A stretch of 64,000 nt of DNA from contig NC_057791.1 of the NCBI RefSeq assembly GCF_014905175.1, forward strand, positions 992,001 through 1,056,000. Reading direction: 5' to 3'. The DNA is from Aphidius gifuensis. Lineage: Eukaryota > Arthropoda > Insecta > Hymenoptera > Braconidae. Shown in pieces: positions 11,815-24,349 of this stretch; position 1 is the first letter of the stretch; each line of letters opens with the position of its first letter. The position numbers and the translations under genes were made by a program. The notes under the pieces are model-generated. The model did no database searches, was not told the DNA's origin, and saw only the letters and a list, made by a program, of their open reading frames with translations.

Positions 11815-14800
11815 ATTATTTAGTTAGTTTTTAATGTTATATATATTCCAAGGGATTTTTACAACAACGTATTATTAATACCTGCCATGTGCTCCACAAA
11901 AAAAAAAAAAAAAAAAAAAACATTCAACAACAGGAATTAATAATTTAAAACAAAAAAAGAATTTATTTAAATATTAATAAGTTTAAAATAATTAATGCAA
12001 AAGGAAAATTGAATTTAAAAAATAAATAAATAATACAAAGTTAAGGATTATTCAATTATATGCCAATAAAAAAATTTAAAAAAAATTAATAAATTGAATG
12101 GTCTATCGTATGATGATGATGATGAATAATAATAAAAATAAAATAAATAAAAAAAGTGTTTAATGAGGCAGACAGTTAGTTGTTTGATGTACACAAATAA
12201 AAAATAAAAATAACGAACGTGAAGGAATGTAAATTATAAATGTGTACAATGGCATTTTATTTATGTATAGAGTGTAACTTCGAGGGGTTTTTTCAATTCA
12301 CACGGTGTCTTCATCGTTCAACAACACCAGGCCAAATATATCTTATCAATATTTTCAATTAATTTTATTTGAGATATTATTTGGCTTTGAATTTTAATTC
12401 CAAGCGAGGTACCAAAAAACACAAAATAATATTAACAAAATTAAATAACGGACAAAAGGAAAAATATTAAAAAAATTATGTAAAATCTGTTAATGCTTTA
12501 TTCGTTTATAAAGATTATGAAAATATAAACTTTTTATTGTAAAATAGACTGACTTTTTTCCTATAAAAAAAAAAAAAGATAAAAAAAAAATATAAATTTT
12601 TGTATTTGAGGTGTTTAGTTATTTACGAATTAACTGTTAAAATTCGAATTAATTTTATTCGTTTTATTTTTCTTTAAAAATCAAATAGAAATGTAATAAT
12701 ATTATTAAAATTGTATAAAAATAATTTAATGTACCTCGCATTAATTAACAATTATTTATGACAACTGTTTACGTGCGAAAAATAATAATAATTACGGATT
12801 TTGTTGTCAATATTTCATATTTTTTTTAATGAAAAAAAAATTGTTATAAAATTCAGTGAAATAATTAAATAGTAAAAATTCAAGTAGCGAATGTGCGAAA
12901 ATTTATCATTAGAAAGAAAAAAACAATTGGAGAAATTTTAAAATATTATTATTTGGTTAAAACGTGTGTATCCAATGTTAAAAAAAAAAAGGAAGAAAAA
13001 AAAAAAAAAACTAGTTATGTAGTGTGATGTAAAAAATCATTTGTCTATTAAACTTTTTTTTTTTTTTTAACTTTTTTTCTTCATACTTTCAATGATAATT
13101 TAATTAAAGTACTAAAAGCAATGAAAAAATTAATTATTCAATTAGTCAGTTTATTTAAATTGAATACCGTAAGAATAATTTTCTTTTTTTTTTTTTTTAA
13201 ATATAAATAATTAAAGTGTCAAATATAAATTAAAAAAAAAGTATATATATATAAATAAAAAAAAATTATTCTTGATTAACATACGGATTCATAAAATAAA
13301 TATTATTAAAATTGCCAATAATTGCATTCCATAAATAACAAAAAAAAAATTAAAAAAAGACAAAAAAATAAAAGATAATTGAAATTTAGAAAAAAATATG
13401 AATTTTAATTGTTTTTTTTTTTTGCCATTAAGTCATTTTCAAGTTCAAGCTTATTGATTTATTTATTTTTTAATATTATTATTATTTTTTTCATTTTAAA
13501 TTTAAATCAAGAATGCTATTTTGGCGAGGGTTAATAAAAAAAAAAATACAAAAATATATATTTTTCTTTCATCACTGGTGTGTACTATATACAGAAATGA
13601 CTGAAATTATTCATTACATTCAATGTACATTTTATTTTTACTATATTTGTATAATTAAAAAGAAAAAAAACAAAAAAATTAATATAATAATTTTCTGTAT
13701 GAATTCTTCTATAAAATAATAAAAAAAAAAAACAACCAAATTGATTGAATTTAAGTTAATTAATTTGTGGTTTAATTTAATTGTTTCGAAATTTTCTTAA
13801 AAATATCATTCGAAATTTCCATCAATACTAATTGATGTAAAATAAAAAAATAATATAATTAATTAATTTAAATTCAATCAATTTCATAAACATAAATACA
13901 ATGAATATTAATTTATTTATTAAAATAAATGATTTTCATTATAAAATTTAATAACTCAATATTCAACTCTCGTAATATTCAGCATATATATTAAAAACAT
14001 ATTTTTCATCAAAATTTCATCATAACTATAACTTTTATGCACGTAATATCACAAAATTTAAAAAAAAAAAAAACTATGAGGGCTAAAATACCAACAAACT
14101 ACAAAACTTTTCACCGAAAAAACTCCCATTAATAAAAAAAAAAATAGGAAAAAACAATTTATCCACACAAAAAAGTATTATTTGAAACATAAATCATTTA
14201 CGTATAAACAACACATCCCAGTGAGGTTGCATGGAGGTCATCACACATTATATATAAAAAAAAAAAATGAAAATAATAATATATTCCAAAAGAGCAAGGG
14301 AGTAAAAAACAAAGTGTAAAGATAAAAATAAAAAAAATAAAAAGTAAAAGAGAAAAATATTGAAGACAATGAAAAAAATGATAATAGACCAGTGTGAGCA
14401 GAGGGGTATGTTTAGTAGGAATATCAGAAAGATGCCATGAAGGATGACAAATAGTAAAAAGATGAGATAGTAAAGTGAGATGTAGAATAGACTGCACATT
14501 ATCACATATGAAAAAAGCTTGATGCAAAAAGAGGGTAGCAAAGAGACAAGAGGATGTAATTGTTGAAAGTGTAGATTTACATATTTTCCATGACACCTGA
14601 GGGCTCAAGTACCAAAAGGTAGTCTAGCCCAAGGAAATACTACTATTTCAAAAAGAAAAAAAAAACAAATAAAATAAATTATATCCTCCAAGTGGGAAAT
14701 ATGAATTTGCATGTAGTTTCATGTCTGCAAAAGACATCTAAAATAATATGTATATTTTAAATAAATACATAAAAATTAATAGACAAAAATAAATGATGTA

Positions 14801-15160
14801 TCAACAAAGTCATATCAAATGATAAAACCATAAATTAGAAATAAAAAAAAAATTATTATCTACTGTGTATATATAAAAGACAAATAGAAAGGAATTTAGA
14901 AAATAAAAAAACCACCCTCCAGCTCTCGTCAAAAATAAGAAGAAAAAAAATAAGAAAAATGCTTCAAGAATCTACTGAGCTTGTAAGAGCACCCTCTATC
15001 ATTGTCTTTAATAATAACAATAATAATAATAATAATAGTTTACCACCCTTTAACATATACATACAATCCATACACACACAAATATGTTTATATATAAAAT
15101 ATACAGAGATTTTGCTCCAAAGTAAATCAATGATGTCGAGCTTGCGCCAGAGCTTTTGAT
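11815..15160. other. ARF6 3' UTR followed by long gene-poor DNA
   Basis: 11815 to about 12350 is probably ARF6 3' UTR. It ends in a less AT-rich patch (12220-12345). The rest is AT-rich with many homopolymers. 14270-14600 is strikingly purine-rich on the plus strand; the minus-strand frames it creates (14198-14608) are low-complexity F/L/S-rich and I do not call them genes. An (AAT)n microsatellite lies at about 15011-15039. No gene is supported. Confidence 0.45.
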
Positions 15161-17365
15161 AAATTTTGTCTCTCCCTCTCTTTTTCTCTCTAATTTCTCT
15201 CTCTCGTACACCATTCACCCCAATTTACCATCTCTTATTTTATTCAATCTACACCCTCTTGTTTCCTCAATTTTATTTATCCATCTCACTTGCTCTGTTG
15301 TCTAATAAAAGGCGTAGAAAAAAGAGGGTAAAATTCCTTTTTTTTTTTTTGGTCAAACCTCCCTTAAATTTTATCTCTCTTACTCTTTTTTAAAATTGTA
15401 TATATTTGTCAATAATATATACCTACAACTAACTCTGTCTTGAACGAAAATATATATCTGTCCTTTAAATAATATTTTTTTATTTTTTTGATACAAACCC
15501 CAGTCAACCAACCAACTTTACACATATACCAATATCAACAGACATTGTAGAGGGTTTTAAAGCTTGTATATATACACTTGCAAATACTTTGATGAAAAAA
15601 AAAAATTCTACTAATACAAGTATAAATATTTTCAATGCATTTTACCACCCCCCCCCCTCCGCCCCCTTAACTCTGCTGTCTGTATATATTCATCTAGAAT
15701 ACTCTGTCTTTTTTTTTTCTATATTTTTATTATTATTTTTTTTTGTTTTATTTTGGTGGAGTTTTGGTCCTTCTCTCGCGCTTCATCAACATACAACCCC
15801 CTTGAAAGTAACCCGCGCTTGTAGACGTAGTAAGAGTTATGCGCGGGCGCGTATGTCAAGGCTATATTTATCCCAGAAAGCTTTTGAGGAAGATGCTTAT
15901 ATTTTACGCCTTGTTATTTAACTATAATTTCATAAATAATTATTATTAAATTATCAAATTTTGATTATTTTATCTTGTTGTATTAACAACTACGTGTGGA
16001 ATCAATTCAAGTTATTAAAATTAATCTTAATTATGGTGATAAAAAGGAAAAAAAAAAATTGTCAAATGTTGCATTGAAATTTATAGAAAAGCTGTAGAGG
16101 TTTTTTTTTTTTTTTTTCTTTTTTTATTGTGGTGTTGGGATTGAGTGAATTTTTTTGGGGTTTAATTATTGGGCGGATGAGACAGTGTGGTGATTTTTTT
16201 TTCGACATAGAAATTTGATAGTTTCGAGTGATATTTCGAAATGAAAAAAGAGTGATTTTTTCGAACGAAAAAAAGGCTGGTAATTGTGTTGGTTTAAAGC
16301 TAAATAAAAAAAGGTAAATTAAATTTTTAAATGTGATTTTAATTAGCTAATTAATAATGTTTCATTTTTTTTTTAAATTATTATTATTATTGTTTTTTTT
16401 TTATATTTAAAGATACAAGTTCAAGTATATATTTGGGAGGGGCAATTATTGGCAAATATTTATTTAATTTTTTATGATAACATTATGATAATATAAAATA
16501 GAAAAAAAAAATGAACAGTGATGAGTAGTAGTGGGTGGTGAGATATAAAAAAAAATAAATAAAATAAATATATAAAAATAGAAAAAAATAAAAATAGCGG
16601 GGGTTGAAAACGAGAACGAATAGTGAGTATACGCATGAACGCCAAGGGAGAAAGACGTGTCAGTTTAATTTATCATAAATAATATTTAAACAATTAATGA
16701 ATTTATTATAATTTACAAAAAATTAATCATTCAATTATATTTCACAATTTTATTTATTTTTTATTACATTATTTTTCACACTAAAATTGAAAATTATTGG
16801 AGCAAAAAAAATTCTATAAAATTCAATTTAAAAAAAATTATATATACTTTGATCCTTTTCCTTTTTGAAGGATCGTATATATATGTGTGTGTGTGTGTGT
16901 GTTTGTTGGGAGGAGAATTTCAATTCTTTCTTCAAGATATTGGGCGAGTTTGTTGAGATTGTGAGAAAAGTTACTCCATCCTCTATATATGGATTTTTTA
17001 TTTTTTTTCAGCGTCTTGGTTTTGTGCGTTTCAATTGACGATACTGAAAAAATTTAATAATAACTAAAAAAAAAAAAAATTTTTATTATCATATAAAAAT
17101 ATATTATCAATGGAATTTTTTATTATTGGTATTTTATATTGTAATTGTATCGGCAATATTAAAATATAAAAGCGGCAAAAAATAGATCAAAAGAAAATTG
17201 AGCTTTTTCAATATGAAAGCTCAATGAATTTATTATTGAATTAATAATAAACATTAATGAAAAAAACAATAAATAATACATGATAAATTGATGAAAATTA
17301 ATTGAAAAAAAATTATAATAAATTTAATTTAAAAATATATTATTGTAAAAATAAAAAAAAACGAG
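15161..17365 (+). promoter_or_regulatory. Upstream region of the alpha-2/delta gene: CT tract, CpG-rich spots, possible start sites
   Basis: 15165-15310 is a CT-rich tract, which reads as GAGAG on the minus strand and resembles GAGA-factor sites. 15770-15880 is the most GC/CpG-rich piece of the region (GCGCGGGCGCG near 15841), with CTATATTTAT just after it. 16600-16660 is another CpG-containing patch ending in GTGTCAGTTT, an initiator-like sequence at about 16657. A (GT)n run is at 16884-16902. These fit promoter or first-exon sequence for the gene that starts at 17366, but the start site is inferred. Confidence 0.35.
16884..16902. repeat. (GT)n microsatellite
   Basis: About nine GT repeats following an (AT)n stretch, within the region upstream of the alpha-2/delta gene. 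Confidence 0.9.
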
Positions 17366-20300
17366 ATGCGCTGGTTAGCAAGATGCACGTTGTGCCTTGG
17401 CATAATTTTTTTCATCAGTATTGGAATCAGTCGTCAACAGGAGGAGGATATACCACACAATGAGTGAGTTTTGCTTTTGTTTAAAACTTTTGTTTAAAGG
17501 AGAGAAAACTAGTTGGTTGTTTGGTCGTTTGTTCTGATCATTGGTGATGGTGCATTAATAGCCACCATCTAGTTCAACCACCTCCTATTTATATATATAT
17601 TTTATAAAAATAAAAATACACATATAAATTGTATAAAATAATATATATAAAACAATAAACAAAAAGTTTTTTGTTTTAAATTCAATTGTTTATATATTAT
17701 ATAATTTTTTATCAGAGTTAGAAATTGGGCGCTAAAATTTGGAGTTGATTTGTGGGAATTTGGAAGACAAGCAACAAAACTTGGTGAAATACAACGGGTA
17801 AATAATTTATAAACTATAAATAATTAATGTATTTTAATTTATTTTTTAAATTAATTTTATAGAATTATCATAGTATGCAAGCAACTGTTAATAAAAAAGA
17901 CGGTCTTGTCCTAGTACGTGAAATGGCTGCAGAAGTTAAAAATATGTTGGATTTTAAAATGAATGCAGTTATGGTGAGTTGTTATTTAATTTTTATAAAT
18001 TTAATTTTATAAATAAATTAATAATTAATATTATTATTATATAGAGATTAATGGAAAGTGCTGAACAAGCAGCAGTATCATCACCAAAAGAAGGATCATC
18101 ATCACCAAAATATTATAGTTCTCATGAAATAAATAAAATGACTGATGATGGAAAGCTAATATCAGGATCTCGAGAACTTTTATTAAATGGTAATCGTCAT
18201 TTTGATAATTTACCAGTTAATTTGAGTGTGTCAGCTATACTTTTACCTCCAGGTGTTAAAAATTCTGGTAAATAACATGAGAAAACAATAGAAATTTAAT
18301 TTTAATCTAATAATTATTTTAATTTATATTTTTTTTTTCCCCCAACAGATAGTGATGTTTTAAGTGGTCTTCAATGGACTGACATATTGGATCCTTTATT
18401 TGTCAACAACTACGAGAGTGATCCAACATTGTCTTGGCAATATTTTGGAGCAACATCAGGATTTCTTCGTCGTTTTCCTGGTAATTATATTTAAAGCTTT
18501 ATTATTATTCTCATGTAACACACATAATTATTAATTTTTGGTTTAAAAAAAAAAACAGCAATTGCTTGGCCACCACGTCGTTCAACAAGATATCCAGATG
18601 GTGGTCCTGATGTTTATGATTTTCGTGCACTTGATTGGTTTATTGGTGGTGCAACAAGCCCAAAAGATTTAGCAATATTAATTGATAGTACAATATTTTC
18701 ATCAAGAAAATTACGTCATCTTGCAATTGCAACAGCTAAAAGTATACTTGATACATTATCACCAAATGATTATGTTAATGTTTATCGTTATGCTGATAAT
18801 GCTGATGAAATTGTACAATGTTTTAAAGATAGTCTTGTACAAGCATCACCAGAAAATATTAAAGAACTTAAATTTGCATTACATACAATACAATCAGATT
18901 CAATAACAAATATATCATCAGCACTTGGTACAGCATTTGAAATATTAAATAAATATAATAGAACTGGTCTTGGTGGTCAATGTAATCAAGCAATTATGTT
19001 AATAACATCACAAACTGAAGGTGCATCAAGAGATTTAATAAAACGTTATAATTGGCCACATATGCCTGTTAGAATTTTCACTTATTTAATTGGTGGTGAT
19101 AAAAGTACAGAGCTCAAAGATATGGCTTGTTTAAATAAAGGTTTTTAAATATATTTATTATATTTTTAATTATAAATTATGTGATTTTTATTACTGTATT
19201 TTTTTTTAAATAGGTTTTTATGCAAGAATAACATCAATGGAAGATGTTAAAACTAAAGTTTTCGAATATATTAAAATACTTGCTAGACCAATGGTTCTTT
19301 ATCAACATGATCATCCAATTCACTGGACACCTGCATATATTGGTGGAGAAGTATGATATGATTAATAAAAAAAAAAATTTTTTTAAATATTAAGAAAACT
19401 ATTTTATAATTTAACTCAGCATAGTTAAGAAATTTTTAAAGTTTTAAAAATAAAAGAAAAAACTTTCAACACTTTCAAACATATTATATAAAAAAGTTTT
19501 ATTTTTATTATTATTATTATTATTATTATTTTAATATATGACTAGTGATTCATTTTGAGTGGTCAATGTTGAGTGTGAAAATACATTTCAAAATTGCAAA
19601 AACTTTTTTGTAGAAAAAAAAAAAGAAAAAGGATTGTTGGACAGATGTTTTTCTTAGACATATTTTATATGAGTAAATTTATTTTTATCTGATATATATA
19701 TATATTTGTGAGTTACAAATAGAGAAGAAAAAAGTTTTGTGGTTTTTTATATTTTAAAAAAATTTCAGAGTGGAAGATTTGGTGAATCGAGACATGGTCA
19801 ATTGATGACATCTGTTACAGCACCAATTTTAGACCGACGAAATCACACGGTAAATAATATTCAAAAATTTTTAAAAAATAAATATGTCATTGATGGATTT
19901 TGATGATTTTTTTTTTGCAGATAAAAACAGCAAATTTACTTGGAATTGTTGGGACTGATGTTCCAGTTGAAGAAGTCCAGAAACTTGTTCCACCTTATAA
20001 AGTAATTTTTTTAAAATAAATATATTTATAATTTATTTTTATTTAATATATTTATTTCTAGCTCGGTGTCAATGGCTATTCATTTATTGTCGACAATAAT
20101 GGTCGTGTTCTTTATCATCCTGATTTACGTCCACTGGTAAAATTTTAAATTATAAAAATAAATGTATAGAAAACAAAAGTTATTATAAATTTTTTCATGT
20201 TTAAAAATGTTTTATCAATTTTCTCATTATCATTGCAATGCACAGCCTTCAAGTGTAAGTGTAAGTATTTAAAACAAATTTTAATATAATCTTCCAGTTA

Positions 20301-23300
20301 AATTAGAGGTGTAATTTATTTATTTAAATTAATTTTAGTATGAAGAATCTTTACGTCCTCGTTACACAAGTGTTGATTTATCAGAGGTAGAATTAGCCGA
20401 GTTTGATGGACCAACTCACCCACTGAATAATTCTCTTCTTCTTGATGTAAGTATATTTTTTAAAAATGAAAATCATTAAACTACTAAATGAATCAAATGG
20501 TTTTTTTTAATTTTTTCAGCTGAGACATGACATGATTGATCAAAAAGAAGGCGAGACAAATTTCGCGGTAAAAATTCATTACGATGAAATGGTTAGTTAT
20601 ATTCCTTCATGAAATTATAGAAATTAATTTGAACTTGGTTATTAAAAAAAAGAAAATTAAATGTTACAGAAAAGGGTGACAATTAGACGACATAATTATT
20701 TTTATAAACCAATTACGGGGACTCCGTTCTCTCTGGGATTGGCATTACCCGAGGGTTATGGAATGCTTGAAGTACATGCTGAACTGGAGCTTAAACATGC
20801 CATTGTTAATGGTAATTTAAAAAAATATTAATCAACTGTTATTAAAATTGTGAAATAATAATAATTTTTGTGTTGATTTTAATTTACAGTATTTGATTAT
20901 TTAAATGGTACAAATTGGAAGGTACATCCTGACTGGGTTTATTGTGAATACAGTTCAGCATCAGATAAAAAATTTATAACCCCAGAAGAACGTATACTCC
21001 ACTTTCTAAGTCGCACTAGAATGCCAGGCTGGAAGTGGATGTCAATGAGACCAAAGAGTCCCAGCTCGCATCATAATCAAGCGAGCAAACCAGATAAAGA
21101 TGCACATTATTGTAATTATCATTTTGCATTTTTCATTTCAATATTTATTCTTCTTTTTTTAATAAATTTATTAATATTACTATTGCCTTTTTTTTTTTTT
21201 TCTCATGTTTCAGGTGACAAACGACTTGTTCAATCTTTGGTTTTAGATGCAGTTGTAACTGGTGGATTTAATAAAAGAGATAGTAATACAATGCACAAAG
21301 AGGAAAATCAAAAGTAAGTAAAATTACTCTGACAGTGAAAAGAAGGAAAAAAAAAAAAAAATAATAAAAAGAAAAAAATAACAAATGGACAATGAAAAAT
21401 AACAAAAAAAAAAGAATTTTTTTTTTTTAAAATAAAAAACAAAACAAACAGAGTTACAAAGGAACAAGTAAAAAAAAAAAAAAGCATGCAACTGCAACAA
21501 AATATACTTGTTAACCCACGCACCTTTTTATATTATTGCACAGAGCACATTTTTTTTTTTTTTTGTTTGTTTTTAAATTGCACTGTTAAAAAAAAAAGCT
21601 CTTCGTACGTTTAAAATAATTTTTTTTATTTTATTTAAAAGGCAAATTCAAATATAAAAAAAAAGATAATATTATTCCGCCAGATCGATTATTTTGTGAT
21701 ACAGAGATAGTGTTGTATCGACACTATTAAATTGTCAAGTACAATTATTATTTCCGTTATCGTATCCGAAAATGGTAAAAATATTTCAGGAGGAGTTAAA
21801 TGGACATCATCAAAAGTAAGATATAAAAAACGATCTGGTGGTTTGTTATAAAAATAACAATAAAAATTAAACAAATATTGATACAAAAAAAAAAATAATA
21901 ATATTTTAAAAAATTATTTTTATTATTATTAATTAATACAACACGAGCACATAAATTTAATGGATTTTCTGCTTGACACACTCTGCACTTTCTATTAAAC
22001 ACATATTAATATATATTAATATTTTTTAGTTAATTTATTATAAATATTTATACTTTTTCTTGCATATATTTTTATTACATTTTTTATTATTGTGTGTCTC
22101 CATCGCCAGCCCTATTGCCATACTGATGGCTCTACTGCACAGGTAATTTATTTTTATGCACAATTTTACGTTTTTTTTTAAAAAAAAAAAAATATTTAAA
22201 AAATAAAAAAAACAATTATGTTGCACGGTAAATATGTCACCATCATTTTAAGAAGATTTATTTGTATATGTGCACCAGCCCCAAATTATCATAACATTGT
22301 GTCGTATCATTTGATCATTAAAAAAAAGCTTAAAAAATAAAAAAAAATCATTCATTAAATAGATTAATAGTTACTTAACAATAAGATGATAATAAAATTA
22401 ATAATAAAGTTAATAAAATCATCAGCTTTTAATTTAAAAAAAAAAAAATAATCACGAGTTTGTCTGACTATAATTTGTTTGTACTACTTGTGATTATTAA
22501 AAGAAAAAAAAAAAGCATACATATGATTTAGATAAAATTAAAATACAATGATAAAAATAAAATACAGTTATAAATGGATAAATAATGATAATAATAATTG
22601 ATGAAATTTAATTAAATTGAATTGTATATTGCAGCCAAGGAAAAGGAAGATTTGATGTCGTTCGAAGTTTTATTGCAACAAGGAGTGGACTATTTCGTTG
22701 GCATGATCATCAAGAAAATAAGGACACAGAGGATGAACCGTAAATTACAAATTTAATAATAACATAAAAATAAAATCTTACATATATTTTATAATGTTAT
22801 TATTTTTACAAGACATTTTGCTGGAATGAATAAAAGAGCTATGGATACATCATGGTATAAAAGAGCAGCTGAACAACATGCTATTGAACCATTGAGTTTT
22901 GTTTTTAGTGTACCATTTAATGCTGGTAAATTAAATTATATTTTTTTATTACTTTTTTATCAAGGTATATATTTTTTGATTCAAGATATTTTTATTATTG
23001 TTATTTTTTATTTAAAGCTGAACTTGCTGATCCATTGGTGACAGCAACACATGCAGTATTTGTTGAAGGTACCAATAAAGGACACAAAGCACCAGCTGCT
23101 GTTGTTGGTCTTCAATTTCATCATTCATCACTTGCAACTCATTTTATGAATATCACCTCAACAGTCTGTATACTTTTTTATATATATGAATATATTTTTA
23201 ATCAATCAAAATGATGAAAGAAAAAAAATAAAATAATCAATATTTTTTATTTGTGATATTTCAGTGTGTAAATTGTAAGAAAAATTGTGCATCTGAAGAA

Positions 23301-24349
23301 CTTGATTGTTATATATTAGACAACAGTGGTTTTATAATAATAAGTGAACGTCATGAACATACTGGTAAATTTTTTGGTCAAATTGATGGTACAATAATGG
23401 ATTCATTAGTACAAGATAGAATATATAGAAAGGTATCAGTTGTTGATTATCAAGGTGTATGTCCACCACAAGAATCTCATGTATCATCAGCACCAAAATC
23501 AATAATAACAAGCTCAATAATCAAAACAATTGGAACAATATTTGGTCTTATTTGGAGTTCAATTATACGTTTAAATATACAACAAGTATTAAATATACAA
23601 CCAGTTTTATCATGGCCAGGTGAAATATCAAATGGTAATTAATAATTATAATAATAAATTAATATTTACTAATTAATATTTTAATATTTTATATAGATAA
23701 ACCAGATTTTAATAATGACAATATTGAAAATCCATTTGAAACATATCCACCAAATTTGACTGATGATAATAAATTATCAAAAAATAATGGTCTTCCAGAA
23801 ATATCAGCAGCCCAATCAACATCATTAAAATCAAATAGCAATCCATTACCAGCACAGTATAAAATAAATAAAGTTAGAACATGTGAAAAACGTACTGATT
23901 TATATATTTTACAGCCTGAAAGATTAAACACAAGTGGACAAAGTAATCCATTAAAAGGAAAATTAACAAATTGTCATGTTACTGGCTGTGAAAGGTAAAT
24001 TAAATAATTAAATTAAATAATTAATTGAATAAATAATTGATTGGTTTTTTTTTGTTGTTGATTTTATAGACCTTTTAGTGTACAAAAAATTGTTCATACA
24101 AATTTAATTCTACTTGTTGTTGATACACTGTGTCCATGTGGAAGTAAACAATTAAGTATTGATCCAATTGAGGCTGTTACTGAACCAGGTGCATGTACTG
24201 CAAGACGTGAACGTCTTTATCGTAAAAGACCACCAAAATGTATTAACTATCATCCAGAAGAAATGGAAATTAAATATTGTGGTAATGCATTTAATCATCG
24301 TATTTTTAATGGTTTTATTATAACACTAATTATCATTCATTTAACGTGA
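17366..24349 (+). CDS. Voltage-gated calcium channel alpha-2/delta subunit
   Basis: An extracellular, membrane-anchored auxiliary subunit that promotes trafficking and presynaptic placement of Cav channels. 23 exons: 17366-17463, 17716-17797, 17863-17973, 18045-18267, 18349-18480, 18559-19140, 19214-19350, 19769-19849, 19921-20001, 20062-20136, 20246-20260, 20339-20446, 20520-20591, 20670-20811, 20890-21111, 21214-21313, 22110-22142, 22635-22739, 22813-22925, 23018-23163, 23265-23634, 23697-23994, 24070-24349; 1201 aa, frame closes. It has an N-terminal signal peptide, a VWA_N region, a VWA domain from about residue 250, a Cache-like part (NGYSFIVDNNGRVLYHP), cysteine-rich delta segments, and a hydrophobic C-terminal tail (GFIITLIIIHLT) that suits a GPI anchor. 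The MIDAS is degenerate (DSTIF instead of DxSxS). The 33-base exon at 22110 is the least certain. The paralog class is unresolved. Confidence 0.92.
19503..19530. repeat. (TTA)n microsatellite in an alpha-2/delta intron
   Basis: About nine TTA/ATT repeats inside the 418-base intron between exons 19214-19350 and 19769-19849. Confidence 0.9.

Noticed and set aside
12300..12345. Minus-strand GLVLLNDEDTV-stop as a C-terminal exon
   Set aside because: Very short, lies in the probable ARF6 3' UTR, and no partner exon is visible.
14198..14608. 136-codon minus-strand frame
   Set aside because: Made of F, L, S, I runs from pyrimidine-rich sequence; overlapping frames are equally open; no homology seen.
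15589..15921. 110-codon plus frame upstream of alpha-2/delta
   Set aside because: Low-complexity F/L/P sequence crossing a poly-C and poly-T stretch; the last part is promoter-like CpG DNA, not a recognisable protein.
18682..18906. 74-codon plus frame inside alpha-2/delta exon 6
   Set aside because: Shadow of the true reading frame of that exon.
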